From Pseudomonas putida (GTDB taxonomy: Bacteria; Pseudomonadota; Gammaproteobacteria; Pseudomonadales; Pseudomonadaceae), in assembly GCF_022627325.1 (NCBI RefSeq), contig NZ_JAETZZ010000007.1, positions 124,001 through 188,000 of the forward strand: a stretch of DNA of 64,000 bases. The letters are read 5' to 3'. The number at the start of each line of letters is the position of its first letter. Positions within the stretch are counted from its first letter, which is position 1. Under the pieces are notes generated by a model. That model made no database searches. It was given only the letters and a program-made list of their open reading frames with translations, and was not told the origin of the DNA. Below, piece by piece: positions 14,588-22,976 of the stretch. The position numbers were made by a program, and so were the translations under genes.

Positions 14588-15077
14588 CCCGCCCAAGGTG
14601 CTGGTCAGCGCCTGCCTGCTGGGGCAACCGGTGCGCTATGACGGGCGCGCCAGCGGCCATCCTGATCTGTTGCAGCGCTGGCAGGCTGAAGGGCGTGTGG
14701 TGCCGTTGTGCCCGGAGGTGGCGGGTGGCCTGCCCACACCGCGCCCGCCCGCGGAGATACCGGGCGGGCAGGGCGGCGAGGTGCTCGATGGCGCCACGCA
14801 GGTGCTGACGATCGATGGCGAGGACGTAAGCGCGGCCTTTCTTGCCGGTGCCCGGCAGGCGCTGGCGCTGGTGCGTCGGCATGGCATCCGGGTGGCGGTG
14901 CTCAAGGCGGGCAGCCCTTCGTGTGGCAACCGCTTGACCTACGATGGCACGTTCGCTGGGGTGAAAGTGCCAGGGCAGGGGGTGACCACCGCACTGCTGC
15001 GGCGGGAGGGCGTGCTGGTGTTCAGCGAGCTGGAGCTGGAAGAGGCCCAGCGAGCGCTGGCTGGGCTGACAGCGTAG
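14574..15077 (+). CDS. DUF523-domain protein
   Basis: A 167-residue DUF523 protein. Near the start is VSACLLGQPVRYDG, then LCPEVAGGLPTPRPP, and later LKAGSPSCG. These conserved cysteines suggest a metal or cofactor site. Recent work places some DUF523 proteins near tRNA sulfur chemistry, but I cannot assign a function here. A GTG at 14568 in the same frame is an alternative start. Overlap with the prolyl hydroxylase gene implies co-expression. Confidence 0.82.
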   Translation: MTRSDPPKVLVSACLLGQPVRYDGRASGHPDLLQRWQAEGRVVPLCPEVAGGLPTPRPPAEIPGGQGGEVLDGATQVLTIDGEDVSAAFLAGARQALALVRRHGIRVAVLKAGSPSCGNRLTYDGTFAGVKVPGQGVTTALLRREGVLVFSELELEEAQRALAGLTA

Positions 15078-15136
15078 TTGGGTGCTGGCCCGTTCGCGAG
15101 GGTTACCCGCGACTGGCTGTGCAGGCAATAACTGAC

Positions 15137-15625
15137 TTACTCTCCGGTAGCCGTCTGCTGCACACCCTTGAACCACTTCTGCTCAAGCTCCGCTGTTCGG
15201 CCGCTGTCCTTGAGGCGCTGCAGCGCGTTGTTCACCGCGCTCTCGAACGCCGGGTTGTCTTTCTGGAACGGGATGACCAGTTTCCTCTCGCCAAAAGGCT
15301 GGCTCAGGTCGAACGGTGTGTCGGCCTTGGGGGCATTTTCCGCTGGGGTCAGGGTGATGTCGTATTTGCCCGTTTCAACACCGGGGAGGATCTCGTCCTC
15401 AGGTGTTTCAATGAACTCGACACGCAGGTCCAGTTGTTTGGCCAGCTCTTGGCCGAACTCGATCTCAAAGCCCGTCAGGTGCTCGTTTTCCTTGAAGGCA
15501 TACGGCGAGTTGTCGGCCTGTACGGCAATGCGCAGTTCGCCCCGGTCGGCGATTTCGTCTATCAGCTCGGCTTGAGCCGATGGCGTGATCAGTACTGCCA
15601 GCAGTACACCCAGCGTCGAACGCAT
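15137..15625 (-). CDS. Miniature periplasmic solute-binding protein (SBP_bac_3 family, internally shortened)
   Basis: A 162-residue exported protein with a clear signal peptide (MRSTLGVLLAVLITPSAQA). It has the start of an amino-acid-binding protein (RGELRIAVQADNSPYAFK, GFEIEFGQELAKQL) and the usual end (AVNNALQRLKDSGRTAELEQ then KWF). The middle, about 75-85 residues carrying most of lobe 2 and half of the ligand contacts, is missing between FDLSQPFGERK and KLVIPFQKDNP. The frame is intact and codon use normal, so it may be a real small protein. Ligand binding would have to be unusual. Confidence 0.8.
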   Translation of the reverse strand: MRSTLGVLLAVLITPSAQAELIDEIADRGELRIAVQADNSPYAFKENEHLTGFEIEFGQELAKQLDLRVEFIETPEDEILPGVETGKYDITLTPAENAPKADTPFDLSQPFGERKLVIPFQKDNPAFESAVNNALQRLKDSGRTAELEQKWFKGVQQTATGE

Positions 15626-15822
15626 CTAATGCCCCTTTTTTTTGGCAAATGAATAACTTTCGCCACGACTTTCTTCCTCGTCGTGGTCGAGCGCAGCCTA
15701 TGACCTTGAAGCCTTGGCGATGTTTAACCCTAACTGAAATTTTTCTCTTTGTGGGCTATGGTGGACTTCCGCCGCCGTTCGTTTGCAGGTGGCGGTCAAT
15801 GAGTGAATCACAGGAGAAGTGA

Positions 15823-16299
15823 ATGAACAGCCTATTTTCGCGTGCTGCCGTAGCCGGTCTGCTGATGGGGGCCTCGGTACTGGCCAGCGCTGCGGATGCG
15901 CTGAAGAGCCAGGAGCCGCCCAAGGATGCCAAGGTCTTCATCGTTTCCCCCGCTGATGGTGCAACGGTCGACAAGACCTTCACCGTCAAGTTTGGCATCG
16001 AAGGCATGGGGCTCAAACCTGCGGGTGACCAGACCCCGCACACCGGCCACCACCACCTGCTGGTGGATGTGGACAAGGAGCCTGCAGCCGATCAGCCACT
16101 GCCGACCAGCTTGATGCCTGAAGGCGGTGCAGCGCTGCCAGCCGGCCCACAGGTGCTGCACTTCGGCAAGGCCCAGACCGAGACCACCCTTACCCTGACG
16201 CCGGGCAAGCACACCCTGCAGTTGGTACTGGGTGACCGGTATCACGTACCGTTCAAGCCAAGCGTTGAGTCGAAGAAGATCACGGTCGAAGTGAAGTAA
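15823..16299 (+). CDS. DUF4399-domain periplasmic protein
   Basis: A 158-residue exported protein with a signal peptide cut near ASAADA. The core has VFIVSPADGATVDKTFTVKF and a histidine cluster, HTGHHHLLVD, typical of DUF4399, often with rod-shape or metal-linked annotation but no proven role. The ribosome site AGGAGA is good. Intergenic hairpins and REP-like repeats follow. Confidence 0.85.
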   Translation: MNSLFSRAAVAGLLMGASVLASAADALKSQEPPKDAKVFIVSPADGATVDKTFTVKFGIEGMGLKPAGDQTPHTGHHHLLVDVDKEPAADQPLPTSLMPEGGAALPAGPQVLHFGKAQTETTLTLTPGKHTLQLVLGDRYHVPFKPSVESKKITVEVK

Positions 16300-16392
16300 G
16301 CCGACGCCGCTGGCATCGCTAAGGGGGGCGGGCTTGTTGGCCGAACTATAAAGGAGGCCATCAAGTTCGAGGCCCCTCGGCTAAGCGGTTTT

Positions 16393-16410
16393 GGGGCCGC
16401 TTTGCGGCCC
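16393..16410 (+). terminator. Hairpin between DUF4399 gene and serA
   Basis: GGGGCCGC (16393-16400), loop TTT, GCGGCCC (16404-16410). It has the same form as other gene-end hairpins in the window and may serve both convergent genes. Confidence 0.5.
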
Positions 16411-16546
16411 ATCGCCGGCAAGCCGACTCCCACAGAATGGACTGCCCCAGGCCGTTGGATTGGTGTCCAGCTTGCTTGGGGCAGTTCAGAGACCGCGCAG
16501 CGCTTGAGGCCTGCGCGCAGCCTGTGGGAGCCGGCTTGCCGGCGAT
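16411..16546. repeat. Inverted pair of REP-like elements
   Basis: ATCGCCGGCAAGCCGACTCC plus CACAG (16411-16435) recurs as its near-perfect inverse CTGTGGGAGCCGGCTTGCCGGCGAT at 16522-16546, 86 bases apart. Both resemble the abundant P. putida REP sequence with its CCGGC-type palindrome and CTCCCACAG tail. The gap 16300-16612 holds no gene that I can support. Confidence 0.75.
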
Positions 16547-16612
16547 GGGCTGCGTAGCAGCCCTGATAACGCTGTCTGACTGGCAGCCGCTACCAGGGCT
16601 TGGCAATCAAGC

Positions 16613-17842
16613 TCAGAACAGTACGCGCGAGCGGATGGTGCCCTTGACGTGCTGCAGCTTCTCTTGCGCCAGGTCGGAGTACTCGGCGTCAACGTCGATT
16701 ACCACGTAACCCACTTTCTCGTTGGTCTGCAGGAACTGACCGGAGATGTTGATACCGTTCTCGGCGAAGACTTTGTTGATCTCGCTGAGCACGCCCGGGA
16801 TGTTTTCGTGGATGTGCAGCAGGCGGTGCTTGCCCGGGTGCGCTGGCAGGGCGACTTCCGGGAAGTTGACCGACGATACAGAGGTACCGTTGTCGCTGTA
16901 CTTGACCAGTTTCTCGGCCACTTCCAGGCCGATGTTGGCCTGGGCCTCGGCGGTGGAGCCACCGATGTGCGGGGTCAGGATCACGTTGTCCAGGCCGCGC
17001 AGCGGGCTTTCGAACTCTTCATCGTTGGAGCGCGGCTCGACCGGGAACACGTCGATGGCGGCGCCGATCAGGTGCTTGTCTTTGATGGCCGCGGCCAGGT
17101 GGTCCAGCTCTACCACGGTGCCACGGGCGGCGTTGATCAGGATCGAGCCCTTCTTCATCGCGCGGATTTCTTTTTCACCGATCATCCACTGGGTGGATGG
17201 CAGCTCAGGCACATGCAGCGAGACGATGTCGGCCAGGCCCAGCAGTTCGTGCAGGCTGGTGACCTGCACGGCGTTGCCCAGCGGCAGCTTGGTCAGCGGG
17301 TCGTAGAAGTAGACCTGCATGCCCAGGCTCTCGGCCAGTACCGACAGTTGGGTACCGATCGAGCCGTAGCCGACGATGCCCAGCTTCTTGCCGCGGATTT
17401 CGAACGAGTTGGCAGCGCTCTTGATCCAGCCGCCACGGTGGCAGGAGGCGTTTTTCTCGGGGATGCCTCGCAGCAGCAGGATGGCTTCGGCCAGCACCAG
17501 CTCGGCCACCGAGCGGGTGTTGGAGTATGGCGCGTTGAACACGGCAATGCCGCGCTCGCGGGCAGCGTCCAGATCGACCTGGTTGGTGCCGATGCAGAAG
17601 CAACCGACGGCGACCAGTTTCTTGGCGCAGTCGAAGATCTCTTCGGTCAGCTGGGTACGCGAACGGATGCCGATGAAGTGGGCATCGGCGATCTTTTCCT
17701 TGAGTTCCGCTTCCGGCAGCGAGCCAGTGAGGTACTCGATGTTGGTGTACCCGGCGGCCTTGAGGGTATCCACCGCGTTCTGGTGCACACCTTCAAGGAG
17801 AAGGAACCTGATCTTGCTCTTGTCGAGAGAAGTCTTGCTCAT
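16613..17842 (-). CDS. serA: D-3-phosphoglycerate dehydrogenase
   Basis: A 409-residue enzyme for the first step of serine synthesis, oxidising 3-phosphoglycerate with NAD+. The Rossmann motif is GIVGYGSIGTQ, the catalytic arginine lies in INAARGTVV, and the catalytic histidine pair region is LTPHIGGSTAEA. The C-terminal ACT domain (HENIPGVLSEINKVFAENGI) carries serine feedback. The ATG at 17842 gives the usual length; the frame stays open far upstream but is antisense to the next gene. SerA also makes D-2-hydroxyglutarate from 2-oxoglutarate, which the divergent gene product removes. Confidence 0.96.
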   Translation of the reverse strand: MSKTSLDKSKIRFLLLEGVHQNAVDTLKAAGYTNIEYLTGSLPEAELKEKIADAHFIGIRSRTQLTEEIFDCAKKLVAVGCFCIGTNQVDLDAARERGIAVFNAPYSNTRSVAELVLAEAILLLRGIPEKNASCHRGGWIKSAANSFEIRGKKLGIVGYGSIGTQLSVLAESLGMQVYFYDPLTKLPLGNAVQVTSLHELLGLADIVSLHVPELPSTQWMIGEKEIRAMKKGSILINAARGTVVELDHLAAAIKDKHLIGAAIDVFPVEPRSNDEEFESPLRGLDNVILTPHIGGSTAEAQANIGLEVAEKLVKYSDNGTSVSSVNFPEVALPAHPGKHRLLHIHENIPGVLSEINKVFAENGINISGQFLQTNEKVGYVVIDVDAEYSDLAQEKLQHVKGTIRSRVLF

Positions 17843-18013
17843 CTGCGTAAACCTGTATCCCGGAGAAAAAATGGCGAGAAGTGATGCTAGGCGCGGCGTC
17901 GGCCTTAGCATGAACAGCGGGAGCGCTATGCTAGCATACGCGACACAATCTGAGCTTATCCCGACAGGTGAAGAGTACTCAGGGTGACTATGAATAAGTC
18001 GAGAGTTCCGGCG

Positions 18014-19411
18014 ATGACGCAGCCCGCGGTAATTGATGAACTGATGACCTTGGTAGACCCTGGCAAGGTCCTGACCGATGCCGTTTCCCTGGAAACGTAC
18101 GGCAAGGACTGGACCAAGCATTTCCCGCCCGCGCCGACTGCCATCGTGTTCCCCAAAAGCGTGGAACAGGTTCAGGCCATCGTTGGCTGGGCCAATCGCC
18201 ATCAGGTTGCCCTGGTGCCTTCCGGCGGTCGGACCGGGCTCTCCGCCGGTGCCGTGGCAGCCAATGGTGAAGTGGTGGTCGCCTTCGACTACATGAACCA
18301 GATTCTCGATTTCAATGCATTCGATCGCACGGTGGTCTGCCAGCCTGGGGTCATCACCCGCCAGTTGCAGGCATTCGCCGAAGAACAGGGGCTTTATTAC
18401 CCGGTGGATTTCGCCTCGAGCGGCTCCAGCCAGATTGGCGGTAACATCGGCACAAACGCGGGTGGCATCAAGGTCATTCGCTATGGCATGACCCGTAACT
18501 GGGTCGCTGGCCTCAAAGTTGTCACGGGCAAGGGCGAACTGCTCGAGCTGAACAAGGACCTCATCAAGAACGCCACGGGCTATGACCTGCGCCAGTTGTT
18601 CATCGGCGCCGAAGGCACCCTGGGGTTCGTAGTCGAGGCGACCATGCGCCTGGACCGCGCCCCACGCAACCTCACCGCGATGGTGCTGGGCACGCCGGAC
18701 TTCGATTCGATCATGCCGGTGTTGCATGCCTTCCAGGGCAAGCTTGACCTCACGGCATTCGAGTTCTTTTCCGACAAGGGCCTGGCCAAGATCATGGCCC
18801 GTGGCGACGTTCCTGCGCCGTTCGCCACCGACTGCCCGTTCTATGCCTTGCTGGAGTTCGAGGCCAGTACCGAGGAGGTGGCCAATGAAGCGCTGGCCAC
18901 CTTCGAGCACTGCGTCGAGCAAGGCTGGGTACTGGACGGGGTGATGAGCCAGAGCGAAGCCCAGTTGCGAAACCTCTGGAAGCTGCGCGAATACTTGTCC
19001 GAAACCATCTCCCACTGGACGCCGTACAAGAACGACATTTCGGTCACGGTTTCCAAGGTGCCGGCCTTCCTGCGCGACATCGATGCCATCGTCAGCGAGC
19101 ACTATCCCGACTATGAGGTGGTGTGGTACGGGCACATTGGTGACGGCAACCTGCACCTGAACATCCTCAAGCCCGAGACCATGAGCAAAGACGATTTCTT
19201 CGCTTCATGCGCCAAGGTCAACAAGTGGGTGTTCGACATCGTCCAGCGCTATGACGGCTCGATCTCCGCTGAGCACGGTGTGGGCATGACAAAGCGCGAT
19301 TACCTTGGCTACAGCCGCTCACCGCAGGAAATCGCCTGCATGAAGGCGATAAAGGCCGTCTTCGACCCTAACGGCATCATGAATCCGGGTAAGATCTTCG
19401 CTCCTGAATAA
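18014..19411 (+). CDS. FAD-linked D-2-hydroxyglutarate dehydrogenase (FAD_binding_4/GlcD family)
   Basis: A 465-residue FAD-dependent 2-hydroxyacid dehydrogenase. The FAD-binding PCMH domain has VPSGGRTGLSAGAV and GSSQIGGNIGTNAGGIKVIRYG. The C-terminal part holds the metal and substrate histidines in WYGHIGDGNLHLN and SAEHGVG. In Pseudomonas this serA-adjacent enzyme has been shown to oxidise D-2-hydroxyglutarate and pull the SerA reaction forward, passing electrons to ETF. The start MTQPAVIDEL fits family length; an ATG at 17990 and a GTG at 17984 are alternatives. Confidence 0.9.
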   Translation: MTQPAVIDELMTLVDPGKVLTDAVSLETYGKDWTKHFPPAPTAIVFPKSVEQVQAIVGWANRHQVALVPSGGRTGLSAGAVAANGEVVVAFDYMNQILDFNAFDRTVVCQPGVITRQLQAFAEEQGLYYPVDFASSGSSQIGGNIGTNAGGIKVIRYGMTRNWVAGLKVVTGKGELLELNKDLIKNATGYDLRQLFIGAEGTLGFVVEATMRLDRAPRNLTAMVLGTPDFDSIMPVLHAFQGKLDLTAFEFFSDKGLAKIMARGDVPAPFATDCPFYALLEFEASTEEVANEALATFEHCVEQGWVLDGVMSQSEAQLRNLWKLREYLSETISHWTPYKNDISVTVSKVPAFLRDIDAIVSEHYPDYEVVWYGHIGDGNLHLNILKPETMSKDDFFASCAKVNKWVFDIVQRYDGSISAEHGVGMTKRDYLGYSRSPQEIACMKAIKAVFDPNGIMNPGKIFAPE

Positions 19412-19435
19412 AAGCAGTAATCAAAGGAGTCGGCC

Positions 19436-20101
19436 ATGAGTTACCAGCACCAGTACGTAGACGGCACCCGTATCCACTTCCCGTTGGGCAAGGTTGTTTG
19501 CGTTGGCCGCAACTATGCCGAGCACGCCAAGGAATTGGGCAACCCCATTCCGAGCGAGCCGTTGCTGTTCATCAAGCCGGGCAGTTGCGTGGTGCCGCTG
19601 GAGGGTGGCTTCAAGATTCCTAGCGACCGTGGGTCGGTGCATTACGAAGCCGAAATCGCAGTGTTGCTGGGCAAGCCGCTGTCGGCGCACCCGTCCGAAG
19701 AAGAAGTGCTGGATGCCATCTCAGGCTTCGCCCCAGCGCTGGACCTGACCCTGCGTGACGTGCAAGCCAAGCTCAAAGAGAAGGGCATGCCGTGGGAGAC
19801 CGCCAAGAGTTTCGACGGTGCCTGTGTACTGCCGCCTTTCGTTGCTGCCGGTACGTTCGAAGACCTGGCCGACATTCCCGTGCGCCTGACCATCAATGGT
19901 GAGGTTCGCCAGGACGGCAACAGCGCGATGATGCTCAACCCGATCGTGCCGATCATCCAGCACATGGCCTCGCACTTTTCGCTGTTGCCGGGGGATGTGA
20001 TCCTGACCGGGACCCCGGCAGGCGTCGGGCCCTTCGAGGTGGGTGATGAACTGGTGCTGGAGTTGCCGGGCGTGAGCCGCTTCGAAAGCCGGGTGCTCTG
20101 A
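19436..20101 (+). CDS. Fumarylacetoacetate hydrolase family protein (FAHD1/YcgM-like)
   Basis: A 221-residue FAH-fold enzyme. It has CVGRNYAEHAKELGN, the metal-binding HYEAEIAVLLGK (E-x-E) and GDVILTGTPAGVGP. The size and motifs fit acylpyruvase/oxaloacetate decarboxylase relatives rather than the tyrosine-pathway enzyme. It starts 24 bases after the dehydrogenase stop with AAAGGAG, so the two are probably cotranscribed. The pairing suggests clean-up of 2-oxoacid by-products, which is inference. Confidence 0.88.
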   Translation: MSYQHQYVDGTRIHFPLGKVVCVGRNYAEHAKELGNPIPSEPLLFIKPGSCVVPLEGGFKIPSDRGSVHYEAEIAVLLGKPLSAHPSEEEVLDAISGFAPALDLTLRDVQAKLKEKGMPWETAKSFDGACVLPPFVAAGTFEDLADIPVRLTINGEVRQDGNSAMMLNPIVPIIQHMASHFSLLPGDVILTGTPAGVGPFEVGDELVLELPGVSRFESRVL

Positions 20102-20115
20102 CCAAGGGCCGCGCC

Positions 20116-20151
20116 GCCCGCGAAGCGGGCGACGCGATTTACCGTTTTTTT
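20116..20151 (+). terminator. Hairpin and T-run after FAH-family gene
   Basis: GCCCGC (20116-20121), loop GAA, GCGGGC (20125-20130), then 13 bases and a run of seven T at 20145-20151. A moderate terminator before the SdiA-regulated pair. Confidence 0.5.
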
Positions 20152-20207
20152 CACAACCCATCTGGATAATGCGCGAATCTCCGCCTATTTACCCAGGAAC
20201 ACTCTGT

Positions 20208-21131
20208 ATGGCCCCGTCTTCCAGCGCTTCCGTATCCCCCAAGCGTCGCTTCTACCTGCGCTGGCCATTCGGCCTGGCCGTGGCGGCGGTGATTGGCTAT
20301 GGCGTGGCCGTGGCAATGCACTGGGATGACCGGGGCCGGCTGTGGTTGCAGGAAGGCTTCGAGAGCAGCGCAGAGCGCGGCGAAAGCGTCTGGTTGCCGG
20401 ACTACCAGGTCGATATCGATGCCAAGCCCCTGCCGGGCATGGACGACGATGAAGCGTCGGACGTGGCGTTCAATCCGCATACGCGTACGTTATTTGTGGT
20501 CATGGGCAAGAACCCGTTCCTGGTCGAGTTGAGCCTCGAGGGTGATGTGCTGAGGCAGATCCCATTGCAGGGCTGGAACAACCCTGAAGGGGTTGCCGTG
20601 CTGGAGGATGGCCGCTTGGCCATTACCGATGAGCGTCTGCACGACCTGACCGTGGTCAAGGTGGATGCGCAAACCAAGTCGCTGAACCATGCAGATTTTC
20701 AGAGCCACGACTTGGGCGAGTCGGTGCAAAGCAACAAGGGCTTCGAAGGCGTGGCATGGGACCCGATGCGCCAGCGCCTGGTGATCGGTGAGGAGCGGCC
20801 GCCGAAGCTGTATACCTGGAGCACCGATGGTCGTAGCCCGCTGCAGGGTGACAAGCAGCCGCTGCCCAGCGACGAACTCGACCTGCGCAACCTCTCAGCC
20901 CTGGGCGTCGACCCGCGTACGGGCCACCTTCTGGTGCTGTCGTCGGACTCCAACATGCTGCTGGAGCTCGACGAGCAAGGTCAGCAGGTCAGCTTCATGA
21001 CCTTGCTGGGCGGGTTCAACGGCCTCAAGGACACCATTCCGCGTGCTGAAGGGGTGGCAATGGATGACCAGGACAACCTGTACATGGTCAGTGAGCCGGC
21101 GCTGTTCTATCGATTCAAGAAAACTGACTGA
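20208..21131 (+). CDS. SdiA-regulated-domain membrane-anchored beta-propeller protein 1
   Basis: A 307-residue protein with one N-terminal membrane anchor (about residues 17-35) and a periplasmic domain of the SdiA-regulated family. Repeats of the form DVAFNPHTRTLFVV, GVAWDPMRQRLVIGEE and GVAMDDQDNLYMVSEP suggest a six-bladed propeller. The ATG at 20208 has AGGA upstream. The next gene encodes a paralogue of the same layout, so this is an old tandem duplication. Function is unknown. Confidence 0.85.
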   Translation: MAPSSSASVSPKRRFYLRWPFGLAVAAVIGYGVAVAMHWDDRGRLWLQEGFESSAERGESVWLPDYQVDIDAKPLPGMDDDEASDVAFNPHTRTLFVVMGKNPFLVELSLEGDVLRQIPLQGWNNPEGVAVLEDGRLAITDERLHDLTVVKVDAQTKSLNHADFQSHDLGESVQSNKGFEGVAWDPMRQRLVIGEERPPKLYTWSTDGRSPLQGDKQPLPSDELDLRNLSALGVDPRTGHLLVLSSDSNMLLELDEQGQQVSFMTLLGGFNGLKDTIPRAEGVAMDDQDNLYMVSEPALFYRFKKTD

Positions 21132-21216
21132 AAAATCCGATATTTCGGATGCTGGCATTAAGCTTTACTTCAGTTGGTCGTGGTTAGATTCGTCGTCCTC
21201 AAACCGAGTCTGCCCT

Positions 21217-22128
21217 ATGCGTCGTTATGTTCGTCTGCCCCTGATCCTGGCCGTCACTGGTCTGCTCGCCTTGCTCTTGCTGGGCGTGGCGCAGCAGCAG
21301 TTCCGTTTGCTCGAGCGTGGCTGGTTCAACGTCAAGTCCTGGTGGCAGCCCGCTGAACGAAGCATGGGCCTGGATCGCTATCAGGTGGTGATCCAGGCGC
21401 AGTCCATCGACGGGCTGGACGATGATGTTTCGGCGCTGACGTACGACCCCGACCGCAAGACGCTGTTCACCGTGACCAACAAGCGGTCCGAACTGATCGA
21501 ATTGTCCCTCGACGGCCGTATCCTGCGGCGGGTGCCATTGACCGGTTTCGGCGACCCCGAGGCGGTGGAATACGTTGGGCCCAACAGTTACGTGATCACC
21601 GATGAGCGCCAGCAACGGCTGATTCGCGTGCGCCTGGAGGATGACACGCTGTTCCTGGATGCCAACGATGCCGAGCAATTGAGCCTGGGTATCGGCCTGA
21701 ACGGTAACAAGGGCTTCGAGGGCCTGGCCTACGACTCGGCGGGCAAACGCCTGTTCGTGGCCAAGGAGCGGGACCCGATAGTGATCTATGAAATTCACGG
21801 GTTCCCCCATGAAAATCCGGAGCAGCCCTATGCAGTGCATGTAGCGCAGGACCGCAAGCGCGATGAGGGGCTGTTCGTGAGGGATCTGTCGAGCCTGCAA
21901 TTCGACGAGCGCAGCGGGCATCTGCTGGCGTTGTCGGATGAATCACGGCTGGTGCTGGAGCTGGATGTGAAGGGCAAACCGTTGAGCACACTGTCGCTGC
22001 GCAAGGGTTACCAGGGGCTGAAGCAGACGGTGCCGCAGGCGGAAGGGATTGCGATGGATGAAGCGGGGACCATTTATCTGGTCAGTGAGCCGAACCTGTT
22101 CTACGTGTTCAAGCAGCCGGTCGATTGA
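21217..22128 (+). CDS. SdiA-regulated-domain membrane-anchored beta-propeller protein 2
   Basis: A 303-residue paralogue of the preceding protein. It has an N-terminal anchor (LPLILAVTGLLALLLLGVA) and blades with ALTYDPDRKTLFTVTN, GFEGLAYDSAGKRLFVAKE and GIAMDEAGTIYLVSEPNLFY. Shared signatures such as NKGFEG and ITDER show the relationship, but the two have diverged widely. The 85-base gap holds AT-rich sequence that could be a separate promoter. Confidence 0.85.
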   Translation: MRRYVRLPLILAVTGLLALLLLGVAQQQFRLLERGWFNVKSWWQPAERSMGLDRYQVVIQAQSIDGLDDDVSALTYDPDRKTLFTVTNKRSELIELSLDGRILRRVPLTGFGDPEAVEYVGPNSYVITDERQQRLIRVRLEDDTLFLDANDAEQLSLGIGLNGNKGFEGLAYDSAGKRLFVAKERDPIVIYEIHGFPHENPEQPYAVHVAQDRKRDEGLFVRDLSSLQFDERSGHLLALSDESRLVLELDVKGKPLSTLSLRKGYQGLKQTVPQAEGIAMDEAGTIYLVSEPNLFYVFKQPVD

Positions 22129-22167
22129 GTGTGTTGTTGCCCCAACCGCCGGCTTGCCGCCGAGGCG

Positions 22168-22842
22168 TTACTCGGCAGTGAGGCGCTTGACGCCTTCAGC
22201 GGTGCCCAGCAGCAGCAGGTCGGCCGGGCGCGCGGCGAACAGGCCGTTGGTGACCACGCCGACGATTGCATTGATCTGCGCTTCCAGCTCCACCGGGTTG
22301 GTGATCTGCAGGTTGTGAACGTCCAGGATGACGTTGCCGTTATCGGTCACCACCCCCTCACGGTACACCGGATCGCCCCCCAGCTTGACCAGTTGACGCG
22401 CCACGTGGCTGCGGGCCATCGGGATGACCTCGACCGGCAGCGGGAAGGCGCCCAGCACCGGCACCAGCTTGCTGCCATCGGCGATGCAAATGAAGGTCTT
22501 GGCCACGGCCGCGACGATTTTTTCGCGCGTCAGTGCCGCGCCACCCCCTTTGATCAGGTTCAGGTGTGCGTCGCTTTCGTCGGCGCCGTCGACGTAGAAC
22601 TCCAGGTCGCTGACGCTGTTGAGCTCATACACCGGGATGCCGTGGCCCTTCAGGCGCTGTGCCGTGGCCTCGGAGCTGGCGACCGCGCCGTCGAACGCGG
22701 TCTTGTGCTGGGCCAGGGCGTCAATGAAGAAATTGGCAGTCGAACCGGTGCCGACGCCGATGACGCTCTTTTCATCCAGCTTGGGCAGAATGAAGTCGAC
22801 AGCGGCCTGGGCGACGGCCTGTTTGAGTTGGTCCTGGGTCAT
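22168..22842 (-). CDS. rpiA: Ribose-5-phosphate isomerase A
   Basis: A 224-residue cytoplasmic isomerase interconverting ribose 5-phosphate and ribulose 5-phosphate. The phosphate-binding loop is [15 protein letters not shown]; the catalytic region has [26 protein letters not shown]. It ends [11 protein letters not shown]. The start has GGAG upstream and is divergent from ilvA, an arrangement shared with other gammaproteobacteria. Confidence 0.96.
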   Translation of the reverse strand: MTQDQLKQAVAQAAVDFILPKLDEKSVIGVGTGSTANFFIDALAQHKTAFDGAVASSEATAQRLKGHGIPVYELNSVSDLEFYVDGADESDAHLNLIKGGGAALTREKIVAAVAKTFICIADGSKLVPVLGAFPLPVEVIPMARSHVARQLVKLGGDPVYREGVVTDNGNVILDVHNLQITNPVELEAQINAIVGVVTNGLFAARPADLLLLGTAEGVKRLTAE

Positions 22843-22976
22843 GCGGGCTCCGGAAAGGGGCAGGGCGGTAATGAAAGGAGGCTAGTATAACGGCTCGGAC
22901 GGCTTTGCTGTGGTCGCCCGACGTGGCGCTGGGGTAGACTCGCAGCCCTTGTCCCGCGGCCAGTGATGCTTTCCCG

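Noticed and set aside
16613..17884. Plus-strand frame of 411 codons antisense to serA
   Set aside because: Shadow of a strongly conserved gene; composition shows no known fold.
17843..19156. N-terminal extension of the serA frame by over 430 codons
   Set aside because: This part lies antisense to the D-2-hydroxyglutarate dehydrogenase gene and SerA has its normal length from 17842.
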